The position numbers were made by a program, and so were the translations under genes. A stretch of 64,000 nt of DNA from TWA4 sp034086685 (GTDB taxonomy: Bacteria > Bacillota > Clostridia > Lachnospirales > Lachnospiraceae), in NCBI GenBank assembly GCA_034086685.1, contig JAXDZY010000016.1:5315-69314 (forward strand). Reading direction: 5' to 3'. Below, one piece after another: positions 41,703 to 50,517 of this stretch. Below the pieces are notes generated by a model. It saw only the letters and a list, made by a program, of their open reading frames with translations, ran no database searches and was not told the origin of the DNA. The number at the start of each line of letters is the position of its first letter. Position 1 is the first letter of the stretch.

Positions 41703-42593
41703 ATGCGATACCTTTCAGCTGCTGAAATATCAAAAAAGTGGAATGTGTCAGAGCGCAGCGTCAGAAACTACTGTGCTCAGGGGCGAGTAAACGGTGCATT
41801 TCTCACCGGCAAGACTTGGAACATTCCGGAAAACGCAGAAAAACCGGAGCGTTCAAATAAGCGGAAAGAAAAACCGATAACATTGTTAGGTATTTTGCAG
41901 GAACAGAAAGCAAGTAAATATTCTGGCGGCATTTATCATAAGACACAGATTGATTTAACATACAACTCCAATCATATCGAAGGCAGCCGCCTGACTCACG
42001 ATCAGACCAGATATATTTTTGAAACTAACACTATCGGTGTGGAAAAAGAAGTGCTGAATGTAGACGATGTGATTGAAACAGCAAATCATTTTCGTTGTAT
42101 TGATATGATTATTGACAATGCAAAAGCGGTACTGACAGAGAAGTTTATTAAAGAGATTCATCTAATCCTGAAGAACGGAACCAGTGATTCCAGAAAAGAT
42201 TGGTTTGCTGTAGGCGAATATAAAAAGATGCCAAATGAAGTCGGTGGTATGGAAACTGCACTTCCGGAAGAAGTTGCTGATAAAATGAAAGTGCTGTTGG
42301 CAGAGTACAATGGCAAAGAAGAAAAAACTTTTGAAGATATTCTGGATTTCCATGTGAAGTTTGAAAGAATCCATCCATTTCAGGACGGTAACGGTTGTGT
42401 TGGCAGATTGATTATGTTCAAGGAATGTTTGAAATATAATATCGTTCCGTTCATCATTGAGGATAATTTGAAAATATTCTACTATCGTGGCTTGAAAGAG
42501 TGGAATAATGAAAAAGGTTATCTGACAGATACCTGTCTGACTGCACAGGATAAATATAAAGCTTATCTGGATTATTTTAGGATTGCTTATTAA
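41703..42593 (+). CDS. Fic-domain protein with N-terminal helix-turn-helix (class II autoinhibited AMPylase-like)
   Basis: The start at 41703 follows GGAGGAG; an ATG at 41679 adds 8 unlikely residues. The 296-residue protein begins with an excisionase/MerR-like HTH (YLSAAEISKKWNVSERSVRNYCAQGRV). An N-terminal inhibitory helix motif S89-x3-E93-G94 (SNHIEG) precedes the Fic core, with catalytic HPFQDGNGCVGR (His224). Such enzymes transfer AMP or other nucleotides onto proteins and the Glu blocks ATP until released. It is a single-gene unit between two terminators/promoters, and AT-richer than pckA and trp, so it may have been acquired. Confidence 0.9.
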   Translation: MRYLSAAEISKKWNVSERSVRNYCAQGRVNGAFLTGKTWNIPENAEKPERSNKRKEKPITLLGILQEQKASKYSGGIYHKTQIDLTYNSNHIEGSRLTHDQTRYIFETNTIGVEKEVLNVDDVIETANHFRCIDMIIDNAKAVLTEKFIKEIHLILKNGTSDSRKDWFAVGEYKKMPNEVGGMETALPEEVADKMKVLLAEYNGKEEKTFEDILDFHVKFERIHPFQDGNGCVGRLIMFKECLKYNIVPFIIEDNLKIFYYRGLKEWNNEKGYLTDTCLTAQDKYKAYLDYFRIAY

Positions 42594-42718
42594 AAAGTAA
42601 TTTCCAAAGTATCAAAGGTTTATCCCAAGATGTCAGATTGATACTTTGGCGACAGTTCAAAATGAATTGATTGAGCAGGAGTTTTTTAGGAAGTTCAGGA
42701 AAAAGTTGAAAAAGGTGA

Positions 42719-42746
42719 TTGACAAATCAAAAAAAACGTTTATACT
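42719..42746 (+). promoter_or_regulatory. Promoter of the trp operon
   Basis: Consensus TTGACA (42719-42724), 16-base spacer, TATACT (42741-42746), just before the T-box leader. Confidence 0.75.
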
Positions 42747-42756
42747 ATAAACAGTT

Positions 42757-43072
42757 AATGCGACAGTGCTTTACAACAGAAAAGTGATGTGCATTTTATA
42801 ATTAAACAGAAGCCAAAACCATTGAAGCGGAGATAAAAACAGAGTATGAACTTACAGAGAGACCGGGCAGGTGAGAGCCGGACAGTACACAGCCTGTTAA
42901 ATGGACCGCTGAGGGCGCCTAATAAGCGACGTGAGGGCATACGTCAGTTGCCGGGGATATGATGGTATCCTGATAAGAGCATAACTGTATTGCAGTTATG
43001 AATCAAGGTGGCACCGCGGAATTATTTCGTCCTTGATAAAGTATGATTCAGTACTTTATCAGGGACTTTTTT
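42757..43072 (+). promoter_or_regulatory. T-box leader with tryptophan specifier
   Basis: A T-box riboswitch, which reads uncharged tRNA and opens transcription when the amino acid is scarce. The T-box sequence AAGGTGGCACCGCGG is at 43005-43019. The specifier codon TGG followed by ACC is at 42902-42907, after the GAGA/AG-rich stem I elements, and predicts tRNA-Trp. The terminator is GTCCTTGATAAAGTA (43029-43043) with TACTTTATCAGGGAC (43052-43066) and a T run; its 5' arm competes with the T-box antiterminator. The following genes are trpE to trpA. Ends of the leader are approximate. Confidence 0.95.
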
Positions 43073-43124
43073 CGTTGTATAAAAAAGCCCGGGAACTGAA
43101 AAAAATGAAAAGGGGGATTCTGAA

Positions 43125-44600
43125 ATGAGACCGTCACTGGATGAAATTAAGGCAATTGCAGCAGCCGATTCTTCCTACCGGAAAGTACCGGTCAGTATGG
43201 AGCTGTATGCAGATTTTACAACACCGATAGAAGCTATGAGGATTTTGAAAAACATAAGCGGTCATTGCTATATGCTGGAAAGTATGGAGGACAATAAAAA
43301 CCGGGGCAGGTATACTTTTCTGGGATATGATCCGATTCTTGAAATAACCTGCACCGATGGACTGCTGAATATCAAAAGCGGGACTTCTTTTCAGACAGAA
43401 ACCTCCCATCCGGAAGAATATATCCGGAAAATCATTACGGAGAATAAAAGTCCCAGAATTATCGGCCTTCCTCCTTTTACCGGAGGTCTGGTAGGATATT
43501 TCTCCTATGATTACATTAAATACAGTGAACCCTCTTTAAATCTGGACACGGTAAATCTGGACGGCTATAAAGATGTGGATCTGATGTTGTTCGATAAGGT
43601 GATTGCTTTTGACAATCTGCATGAAAAAATCATCCTGATTGTCAACGTATCCATTGATAACATTGATACGGAATACAATAAAGCATGTATGCAGCTGAAA
43701 ATGATGGCAGATCTTCTGAGAAACGGTGAAAAAGCTGTAATCGCTCCAGGTCACCTGAAATCGGAATTTAAAGCCGGTTTCAGCAGGGAAAAGTATTGCA
43801 GCATGGTGGAAAAAGCCAGAGATTATATCCGTGAAGGAGATATTTTTCAGGTTGTTTTATCCAACCGGATTGAAGCGGATTATGAAGGAAGTCTTTTTGA
43901 TACATACCGTGTACTGAGGGCAACCAATCCTTCACCGTATATGTTTTATTTTTCCAGCGATGATATTGAAATTGCCGGTGCTTCTCCGGAGACTCTGGTA
44001 AAACTGGATCAGGGAATTTTAAATACTTTTCCTCTGGCAGGAACAAGACCAAGAGGAAAAAATGCGCAGGAGGATGCAGGACTAAGGAAAGAACTGCTGG
44101 CAGACGAAAAAGAATGTTCCGAACACAATATGCTGGTGGATCTGGGCAGAAATGATATCGGAAGAATCAGCGAGTTCGGCTCGGTTTATGTGAAGAGTTA
44201 TATGGATGTGCTGATGTATTCCCATGTGATGCATATCGGTTCCACAGTTGAAGGAAAAATCAGAAAAGATATGGATGCACTGGATGCCATAGGAGCTGTG
44301 CTTCCGGCAGGAACCCTGTCGGGTGCTTCGAAAATCCGGGCCTGTGAAATCATCAGCGAACTGGAACAGAATCGACGGGGAATCTACGGAGGAGCGATCG
44401 GATATATTGATTTCACGGGAAATCTTGATACCTGCATCGCCATTCGAATCTGTTTTAAGAAAAACAATAAAGTTTTTATCCGCTCAGGTGCCGGAATCGT
44501 AGCCGACAGTATCCCGGAGAAAGAGCATCAGGAGTGTCTGAATAAGGCAAAAGCAGTGATTCGGGCACTGGAAATTGCAGATGGAGGACTGGACAGATGA
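43125..44600 (+). CDS. trpE: Anthranilate synthase component I
   Basis: Makes anthranilate from chorismate with ammonia from TrpG. The 491-residue protein has the tryptophan-feedback segment MLESMED near residue 50, GLVGYFSYDYIKY, the chorismate site PYMFYFSSDDIEIAGASPETL, PLAGTRPRG (Ala where PabB has Lys) and GTLSGASKIRA. Ribosome site AAAAGGGGG. First gene after the T-box; overlaps trpGD by 4 bases. Confidence 0.97.
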   Translation: MRPSLDEIKAIAAADSSYRKVPVSMELYADFTTPIEAMRILKNISGHCYMLESMEDNKNRGRYTFLGYDPILEITCTDGLLNIKSGTSFQTETSHPEEYIRKIITENKSPRIIGLPPFTGGLVGYFSYDYIKYSEPSLNLDTVNLDGYKDVDLMLFDKVIAFDNLHEKIILIVNVSIDNIDTEYNKACMQLKMMADLLRNGEKAVIAPGHLKSEFKAGFSREKYCSMVEKARDYIREGDIFQVVLSNRIEADYEGSLFDTYRVLRATNPSPYMFYFSSDDIEIAGASPETLVKLDQGILNTFPLAGTRPRGKNAQEDAGLRKELLADEKECSEHNMLVDLGRNDIGRISEFGSVYVKSYMDVLMYSHVMHIGSTVEGKIRKDMDALDAIGAVLPAGTLSGASKIRACEIISELEQNRRGIYGGAIGYIDFTGNLDTCIAIRICFKKNNKVFIRSGAGIVADSIPEKEHQECLNKAKAVIRALEIADGGLDR

Positions 44601-46216
44601 TTTTATTAATTGATAATTATGATAGCTTTTCCTACAATCTTTATCAGCTGATCGGTACACTGGATCCGGATATTCAGGTTGTGCGGAATGATAAAATTAC
44701 AATTCAGGGAATCGAGAAGCTGAATCCCTCTCACATCATTCTTTCACCGGGTCCCGGAAAACCTTCAGAAGCTGGAATATGTAAAGAATGTGTACGGTAT
44801 TTTGCAGGAAAAATCCCGATTCTGGGTGTATGTCTGGGACATCAGGCAATTTTTGAAGCCTTTGGAGGTACTGTTACCTATGCCAGAAAGCTTATGCATG
44901 GAAAACAGTCACAGGTAACCGTGGATCTGGAATCTGCAATTTTTCACAACATGAATTCCACCATCGGCGCTGCCCGTTATCATTCTCTTTCGGGGCGCAA
45001 AGAGACAACGCCGGATTGTTTAAAAATTATTGCTTCCAGTGATGATGGAGAGATTATGGCTGTGGAACATCGGGAATATCCCATATTCGGGCTTCAGTTT
45101 CACCCTGAATCCATACTGACGCCTGACGGGAAACAGATACTGGAGAATTTTCTGGAAATCAAAAATTATAATAGAAAAAAGGCAGATGGAGGTACATTAA
45201 TGATCAAGGAAGCGATAATTCAATTGACAGATAAAAGAGATCTGACATATCAGATGGCTGAAGCGGTTGTAGATGAGATTATGAGCGGGGAAACGACAGA
45301 TGTACAGACCAGTGCGTTTCTGACAGCTTTAGCCATGAAAGGTGAAAATATTGAAGAAATCACCGGCTGTGCCAATGGCATGAGAAAACATGCCCTGCAG
45401 CTGAAACATGATTTTCCGGTGCTGGAAATAGTGGGTACAGGCGGTGATCGTTCCAATTCTTTCAATATTTCCACCACCTCTTCTCTGGTTATTTCCGCAG
45501 CCGGTGTTCCTGTTGCCAAGCACGGTAACAGAGCTGCATCCAGCAAGTGCGGTGCAGCCGATGTTCTGGAAGCTCTCGGAGTTGACATCACAATTTCTGT
45601 GGAAGAAAGTGAAAGACTGCTGAGAGATATCGGAATCTGTTTTCTGTTTGCCCAGAAATATCACACTTCCATGAAATATGTGGGACCGGTCCGCAAGGAA
45701 CTGGGAATCCGCACTGTATTTAATATTCTGGGGCCTTTGACCAACCCGGCAGGTGCAACCATGCAGCTGATGGGAGTCTACAGTGAGGAAATGGTTCTTC
45801 CTCTGGCACAGGTTCTGTCAAATCTGGGAGTCAGTCGTGGAATGGTCGTATACGGACAGGATGGTCTGGATGAAATTTCTGTCAGTGCTGACACTACCGT
45901 GTGCGAGATTAAAAACGGCAAATTCGAGTCTTATGTAATTACTCCCGAGCAGTTTGGCTTGAAACGTTATAACAAAGAGGAACTTGTGGGCGGGGCACCG
46001 GAAGAAAATGCCCGGATCACAAGAGAAATTCTGGACGGTAAAAAAGGAGCCGGACGTGATGCCGTATTAATGAATGCCGGAGCGGCTCTTTATGTGGCCG
46101 GAGCTGTATCAACCATGGATGAGGGAATCCGTCTGGCGGCAGAAACCATCGATACAGGAAAAGCCAGAGAAAAACTGGAACAGTTTGTCCGGGAATCCAA
46201 TAAAGGTGCTGCGTGA
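44597..46216 (+). CDS. trpGD: Fused anthranilate synthase amidotransferase / anthranilate phosphoribosyltransferase
   Basis: A 539-residue bifunctional protein. Residues 1 to about 190 are TrpG: LSPGPGKPSEAG, the nucleophile in GVCLGHQAIF and FHPESIL. After a linker of about 10 residues the TrpD part begins near IKEAIIQLTDKRDL, with VGTGGDRSNSFNIST (PRPP site), KHGNRAASSKCGAADVLEALG and GPLTNPAG. The same fusion occurs in enterobacteria and several Firmicutes. The ATGA overlap with trpE couples the two synthase subunits. Confidence 0.97.
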   Translation: MILLIDNYDSFSYNLYQLIGTLDPDIQVVRNDKITIQGIEKLNPSHIILSPGPGKPSEAGICKECVRYFAGKIPILGVCLGHQAIFEAFGGTVTYARKLMHGKQSQVTVDLESAIFHNMNSTIGAARYHSLSGRKETTPDCLKIIASSDDGEIMAVEHREYPIFGLQFHPESILTPDGKQILENFLEIKNYNRKKADGGTLMIKEAIIQLTDKRDLTYQMAEAVVDEIMSGETTDVQTSAFLTALAMKGENIEEITGCANGMRKHALQLKHDFPVLEIVGTGGDRSNSFNISTTSSLVISAAGVPVAKHGNRAASSKCGAADVLEALGVDITISVEESERLLRDIGICFLFAQKYHTSMKYVGPVRKELGIRTVFNILGPLTNPAGATMQLMGVYSEEMVLPLAQVLSNLGVSRGMVVYGQDGLDEISVSADTTVCEIKNGKFESYVITPEQFGLKRYNKEELVGGAPEENARITREILDGKKGAGRDAVLMNAGAALYVAGAVSTMDEGIRLAAETIDTGKAREKLEQFVRESNKGAA

Positions 46217-46249
46217 AATTATTGAAACACTCAGATAAGGAGCATCCAT

Positions 46250-47032
46250 ATGATATTAGATGAAATTGCTGAAAAAACCAGAAACCGTATTGCTCTGGAA
46301 AAAGAGAAGTGTTCACTGGAAAAAATCCGGTCCATGGCGGAAATGCTTCCGGTCAGTTATGATTTTCCATTTGAAAGGGCACTGCAAAAAGACGGAATGT
46401 CTTTTATATGTGAAATAAAAAAAGCCTCTCCATCAAAAGGAATTATTGCGGAGGATTTTCCTTATCTGCAGATAGCCGGAGAATATGAACATGCAGGAGC
46501 AGATGCCATCAGCTGCCTGACAGAGCCATTTTATTTCAGAGGTTCCGACCAGTACTTGAAGGAAGTATCAAATGAGGTATCGATTCCGGTTCTCAGAAAG
46601 GATTTTACAGTGGATCCATATATGATCTATGAGGCAAAGATCTGCGGTGCCTCTGCAGTACTGCTGATCTGCGCCATTCTGAATGACAGGGAACTAAATG
46701 AATACCTTGAGCTGGCTCACAGTCTGGGATTGTCTGCTCTTGTGGAAGCTCATACAGAAGGAGAAGTAAGACGGGCAATTTCAGCGGGTGCCCGGATCAT
46801 TGGCGTCAACAATCGGGATCTGAAAACATTTACCGTGGATCTTGATACCAGTATCCGACTGCGCAGCCAGGTTCCCGACTCCCTTCTTTATGTTTCAGAA
46901 AGTGGAATCAAAAACGCAGAACATATTGCACGGCTTAAAGAAAACCGTGTGGATGCGGTTTTGATCGGAGAAACACTTATGCGCAGTTCCGATAAAAAAG
47001 CAGCTCTGGATCAGTTAAGGGGAATCTGCTGA
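46250..47032 (+). CDS. trpC: Indole-3-glycerol phosphate synthase
   Basis: Closes the indole ring from CdRP with loss of CO2. The 260-residue TIM barrel has FICEIKKASPSKGII (catalytic Lys), the loop Glu/Lys segments VLRKDFTVDPYMIYEAKICGA, VEAHTEGEV, IIGVNNRDLKTF and VSESGIKN. It is monofunctional; TrpF is the next gene. Ribosome site AAGGAG. Confidence 0.97.
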   Translation: MILDEIAEKTRNRIALEKEKCSLEKIRSMAEMLPVSYDFPFERALQKDGMSFICEIKKASPSKGIIAEDFPYLQIAGEYEHAGADAISCLTEPFYFRGSDQYLKEVSNEVSIPVLRKDFTVDPYMIYEAKICGASAVLLICAILNDRELNEYLELAHSLGLSALVEAHTEGEVRRAISAGARIIGVNNRDLKTFTVDLDTSIRLRSQVPDSLLYVSESGIKNAEHIARLKENRVDAVLIGETLMRSSDKKAALDQLRGIC

Positions 47033-47076
47033 CAGAAAAGAACCACTGAAAAATCACAGGAGAAAGGAGATTATCT

Positions 47077-47688
47077 GTGAATCGAATCAAAATATGCGGC
47101 CTTCGCCGGGAGGAGGATATACGATTTGTCAATGAGATTCATCCAGACTTTGTGGGATTCGTATTTGCCCCCAGCAGGCGCAGGGTAACTCCGGAAGAAG
47201 CCGGACATTTGAGGAAAATACTGAGACCGGACATTCCTGCGGCAGGTGTATTTGTTAATGCATCAGAAGAAGAGATTCTTGAAACGGCAGAAAAGCGGAT
47301 TATCCAGATGATTCAGCTGCACGGACAGGAAAGTAAAGATTTTATCCGGCGAATACGGAAAAAAACTTCACTTCCGATTATTAAGGCTGTGACGGTAAAC
47401 ACAAAGGAAGATATTCTGAACTGTCTGGATCTGGAGGCAGATTATCTGCTTTTTGATCAGGGAGCGGGAGGAACCGGAAAAACATTTGACTGGTCTTTAA
47501 TTGAAAAAAATGGCATAAAAAAGCCCTTTTTTCTGGCCGGAGGCATTTCGGAGGCCAATGTGGAAGATGCCATATCCCGTTTCCATCCTTATGCGGTAGA
47601 TGCCAGCAGCAGTGTGGAAACCGATGGTGTGAAAGATTATGTAAAAATGAAAAGGCTGACTGAACTGGTTCATCAGATGAAGGAATGA
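47077..47688 (+). CDS. trpF: Phosphoribosylanthranilate isomerase
   Basis: Isomerises PRA to CdRP. The start is GTG after AAAGGAG. The 203-residue TIM-barrel protein shows IKICGLRREEDIRFVN (catalytic Cys), FVGFVFAPSRRRVTPEEA, IQLHGQES, LFDQGAGGTGKTFDW (catalytic Asp) and FLAGGISEANV with AVDASSSVET near the end. Confidence 0.96.
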   Translation: MNRIKICGLRREEDIRFVNEIHPDFVGFVFAPSRRRVTPEEAGHLRKILRPDIPAAGVFVNASEEEILETAEKRIIQMIQLHGQESKDFIRRIRKKTSLPIIKAVTVNTKEDILNCLDLEADYLLFDQGAGGTGKTFDWSLIEKNGIKKPFFLAGGISEANVEDAISRFHPYAVDASSSVETDGVKDYVKMKRLTELVHQMKE

Positions 47689-47718
47689 AACAGTCAGTAT
47701 TATGGAAAGGAAAAACCA

Positions 47719-48903
47719 ATGTCAAAAGGAAGATTTGGAATTCACGGTGGACAATACATACCGGAAACATTGATGAATGAGATTAATCATCTGGAAGAAT
47801 GCTATGAATATTATAAAAAAGATCCGGAGTTTAATGCAGAATTGAATCAGCTTCTCGCCGAATATGCGGGTAGACCTTCGCTTCTGTATTATGCAGAAAA
47901 GATGACGAAGGATCTGGGAGGTGCCAGAATTTATCTGAAAAGGGAGGACCTGAATCATACAGGTTCCCATAAAATCAATAATGTTCTGGGACAGGCACTT
48001 CTGGCGAAGAAAATGGGTAAAAAAAGAGTCATTGCGGAAACAGGAGCCGGGCAGCACGGTGTTGCAATTGCAACAGCAGCTGCACTGCTGGATCTGGAAT
48101 GTGAAGTATTTATGGGAAAAGAAGATACAGATCGCCAGGCACTGAATGTATATCGTATGGAACTGCTGGGGGCTAAAGTTCATCCCGTGGAGACAGGTAC
48201 CATGACTCTGAAAGATGCAGTAAATGAAGCCATGCGTGAATGGGTTTCCCGCGTGGATGATACGCTGTATGTGCTGGGTTCTGTTATGGGGCCCCATCCA
48301 TTTCCCACGATGGTCCGGGATTTTCAGTCTGTAATCAGTAAAGAGGCCAGAGAACAGATTCTGGAAAAGGAAGGAAAGCTTCCTTCTGCAGTACTGGCCT
48401 GCGTGGGTGGCGGCAGCAATGCAATGGGTATGTTTTATAACTTCATTAATGATAAAGATGTGAAGCTGATTGGTTGTGAAGCGGCCGGACGCGGTATTGA
48501 AACCGGTAAGCATGCGGCTACTATCGCGAAAGGGCAGCTGGGTATTTTCCATGGAATGAAATCTTATTTCTGCCAGGATGAATCCGGTCAGATCACACCG
48601 GTGTATTCTATCTCTGCCGGACTTGATTATCCTGGTATCGGACCGGAACATGCTTATCTGCATGATACAGGAAGAGCACAGTATGTACCGATTACAGATG
48701 ATGAGGCGGTCGATGCTTTTGAGTATCTGGCCAGAACGGAGGGAATCATCTGTGCCATTGAAAGTGCCCATGCAGTTGCACAGGTGAGAAAAATGGCGCC
48801 TTCCATGGGTAAAGACGAAATTATTATCTGCTGCCTGTCAGGACGGGGTGACAAAGATGTGGCGGCCATTGCCAGATACAGGGGGATTGATCTTCATGAG
48901 TAG
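47719..48903 (+). CDS. trpB: Tryptophan synthase beta subunit
   Basis: PLP enzyme joining indole and serine. The 394-residue protein has GRPSLLYYAEKMTKDLGG, the PLP lysine in HTGSHKINNVLGQ, AETGAGQHGVA (catalytic Glu), the phosphate loop CVGGGSNAMGMF, and CLSGRGDKD at the end. It is the standard TrpB1 type that pairs with TrpA, and its gene overlaps trpA by 8 bases. Confidence 0.97.
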   Translation: MSKGRFGIHGGQYIPETLMNEINHLEECYEYYKKDPEFNAELNQLLAEYAGRPSLLYYAEKMTKDLGGARIYLKREDLNHTGSHKINNVLGQALLAKKMGKKRVIAETGAGQHGVAIATAAALLDLECEVFMGKEDTDRQALNVYRMELLGAKVHPVETGTMTLKDAVNEAMREWVSRVDDTLYVLGSVMGPHPFPTMVRDFQSVISKEAREQILEKEGKLPSAVLACVGGGSNAMGMFYNFINDKDVKLIGCEAAGRGIETGKHAATIAKGQLGIFHGMKSYFCQDESGQITPVYSISAGLDYPGIGPEHAYLHDTGRAQYVPITDDEAVDAFEYLARTEGIICAIESAHAVAQVRKMAPSMGKDEIIICCLSGRGDKDVAAIARYRGIDLHE

Positions 48904-49669
48904 AATAAAAAAAGCATTTGAAAATAAAAAGGCATTTATTGGATTTTTAACAGCTGGAGATCCCAGCCTTGATAAAACGGAAGAATATATTCTGACCATG
49001 GATAAAGCCGGAGCAGATCTGATTGAGATCGGTATCCCTTTTTCCGATCCGATTGCGGAAGGTGTTGTCATCCAGGAGGCCAATATCCGATCGCTGTCAG
49101 CCGGAACTACTACGGAAAAAGTATTCAAAATGGTGGAATCTGTACGTAAAAAAACGGATATCCCGCTGGTATTTATGACTTATCTGAACCCGGTACATTA
49201 TTATGGATATGAAGCCTTCTTCAAAAGGTGCAGTCTGGCAGGGATTGATGGAATTATCATCCCGGATCTTCCTTATGATGAAAAGGGAGAAGTGGCGGAT
49301 ATCGCAGAAGCCAGCGGAATTGACCTGATCTCCATGATTGCACCGACCTCCGCGCAGAGAATCCGGATGATTGCCGGTGAGGGAAAAGGGTTCCTTTATA
49401 TTGTTTCTTCTCTTGGAGTAACCGGTGTCCGCAGCAACATCACTACAGATCTGGATTCTATTCTGAAGCTGGTAAAAGAAGCAACCGACTGTCCTGCCGC
49501 CATTGGATTCGGTATCAGCACACCTGAACAGGCGCGTACCATGTCCCGGATTGCAGATGGAGTAATTGTAGGCAGTGCCATTGTAAAAATTATACAGAAA
49601 TATGGTTCTGATGCAGCACAACCTCTCTACGATTACGTAAAAAGCATGAAAGAAGCAACTGTGCAGTAA
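48896..49669 (+). CDS. trpA: Tryptophan synthase alpha subunit
   Basis: Cleaves indole-3-glycerol phosphate to indole, channelled to TrpB. The start at 48896 (MSRIKKAFENKKAF) is inside the end of trpB; an ATG further upstream at 48848 would give an atypical extension. The 257-residue TIM barrel shows FLTAGDPSLDKT, LIEIGIPFSDPIAEG (catalytic Glu), GIIIPDLPYDE (catalytic Asp), and SSLGVTGVRSN. Last gene of the operon. Confidence 0.96.
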   Translation: MSRIKKAFENKKAFIGFLTAGDPSLDKTEEYILTMDKAGADLIEIGIPFSDPIAEGVVIQEANIRSLSAGTTTEKVFKMVESVRKKTDIPLVFMTYLNPVHYYGYEAFFKRCSLAGIDGIIIPDLPYDEKGEVADIAEASGIDLISMIAPTSAQRIRMIAGEGKGFLYIVSSLGVTGVRSNITTDLDSILKLVKEATDCPAAIGFGISTPEQARTMSRIADGVIVGSAIVKIIQKYGSDAAQPLYDYVKSMKEATVQ

Positions 49670-49693
49670 AAAACGTCTGCCTGTCCTTCCGGT

Positions 49694-49733
49694 CTTATCC
49701 ATCTGTGATGATCCGGGGCTTCAGATGGATAAG
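49694..49733. terminator. 12-bp inverted repeat between trpA and a convergent gene
   Basis: CTTATCCATCTG (49694-49705) pairs perfectly with CAGATGGATAAG (49722-49733). It sits exactly between convergent genes but has no T run on either side, so it is at best a weak or Rho-assisted terminator. Confidence 0.4.
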
Positions 49734-50498
49734 TTACAGAAATTCCGTCATATGCTTTCGATACCAGAGAGGAAGATGATTCCGCTGGCAGACAGGATTT
49801 TGCCGCTCTTTAATGGCGATGGTCTCATGAAACGCTTTGAAGCAGGCTTCCCAGTCTGCTTCCCTGGCGTCTTTCACCAGAACCTGCTGGAATTCTTCAG
49901 AATCCAATGGCGCCAGATACCAGCCGCCGTTGCGGGGATGAATGGCGGCCAGATCGAAAGTATCTGCAAAAATCAGATAATTCTCAGATGGAAGCCGGTC
50001 GGTGAAATACGGAGCAATTAAAGGAAGAACATTGCTTTTGGGAGAAATCCGGGCAAATAGAATGCCCTGTTCTGACTGGCTGAATCTCAGAAATTCTCTG
50101 AAATAATGTGCCTCATTATTGACTTTTCTCTGCAGTTCAAATACGTCTGCCACCTCCGGAAGTGCCAGCATATCGCAGATGCCGGGTCCCCGGCTGAATC
50201 CGGTCAGCATAAACCGGAGAACCTTATCTCCCCGGTCTTCTGCATCAGACAGCAGAGCACTGCAGATCATGTGACCTGCCTCCCCGGAAATGTGTCTGTT
50301 GACTGCATCAATAACTTTTGATGCGGAAAGATAATCAGATGCAACTTCCCGGTATTCCGTAAAAAGCTCATAAGCCAGCTGCTTATGGGTTCGGATCCGT
50401 ATCCTCCGAAGAGGAGCCCTGTCCGCATTGGCCTGATAAATTGCAGTCAGAAGTCCGTCCAGTGTGTCTTCACAAAGATAAACGATTGACAAATCCAT
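49734..50498 (-). CDS. DUF4130 / TIGR03915-type protein, predicted DNA metabolism partner
   Basis: A 254-residue soluble protein. The C-terminal half shows the DUF4130 blocks FLRFSQSEQGILFARISPKSNVLPLIAPYFTDRLPSENYLIFADTFDLAAIH and PLWYRKHMTEF. In databases this family pairs almost always with the radical SAM gene that lies next to it, and both are labelled as probable DNA modification/repair proteins, though no activity is proven. It starts 19 bases after the radical SAM gene on the same strand. Confidence 0.88.
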   Translation of the reverse strand: MDLSIVYLCEDTLDGLLTAIYQANADRAPLRRIRIRTHKQLAYELFTEYREVASDYLSASKVIDAVNRHISGEAGHMICSALLSDAEDRGDKVLRFMLTGFSRGPGICDMLALPEVADVFELQRKVNNEAHYFREFLRFSQSEQGILFARISPKSNVLPLIAPYFTDRLPSENYLIFADTFDLAAIHPRNGGWYLAPLDSEEFQQVLVKDAREADWEACFKAFHETIAIKERQNPVCQRNHLPLWYRKHMTEFL

Positions 50499-50517
50499 AA
50501 CTTCCTCCTTTTGCCCA

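Noticed and set aside
47722..48771. 349-codon minus-strand ORF opposite trpB
   Set aside because: Antisense shadow of trpB with no family features.
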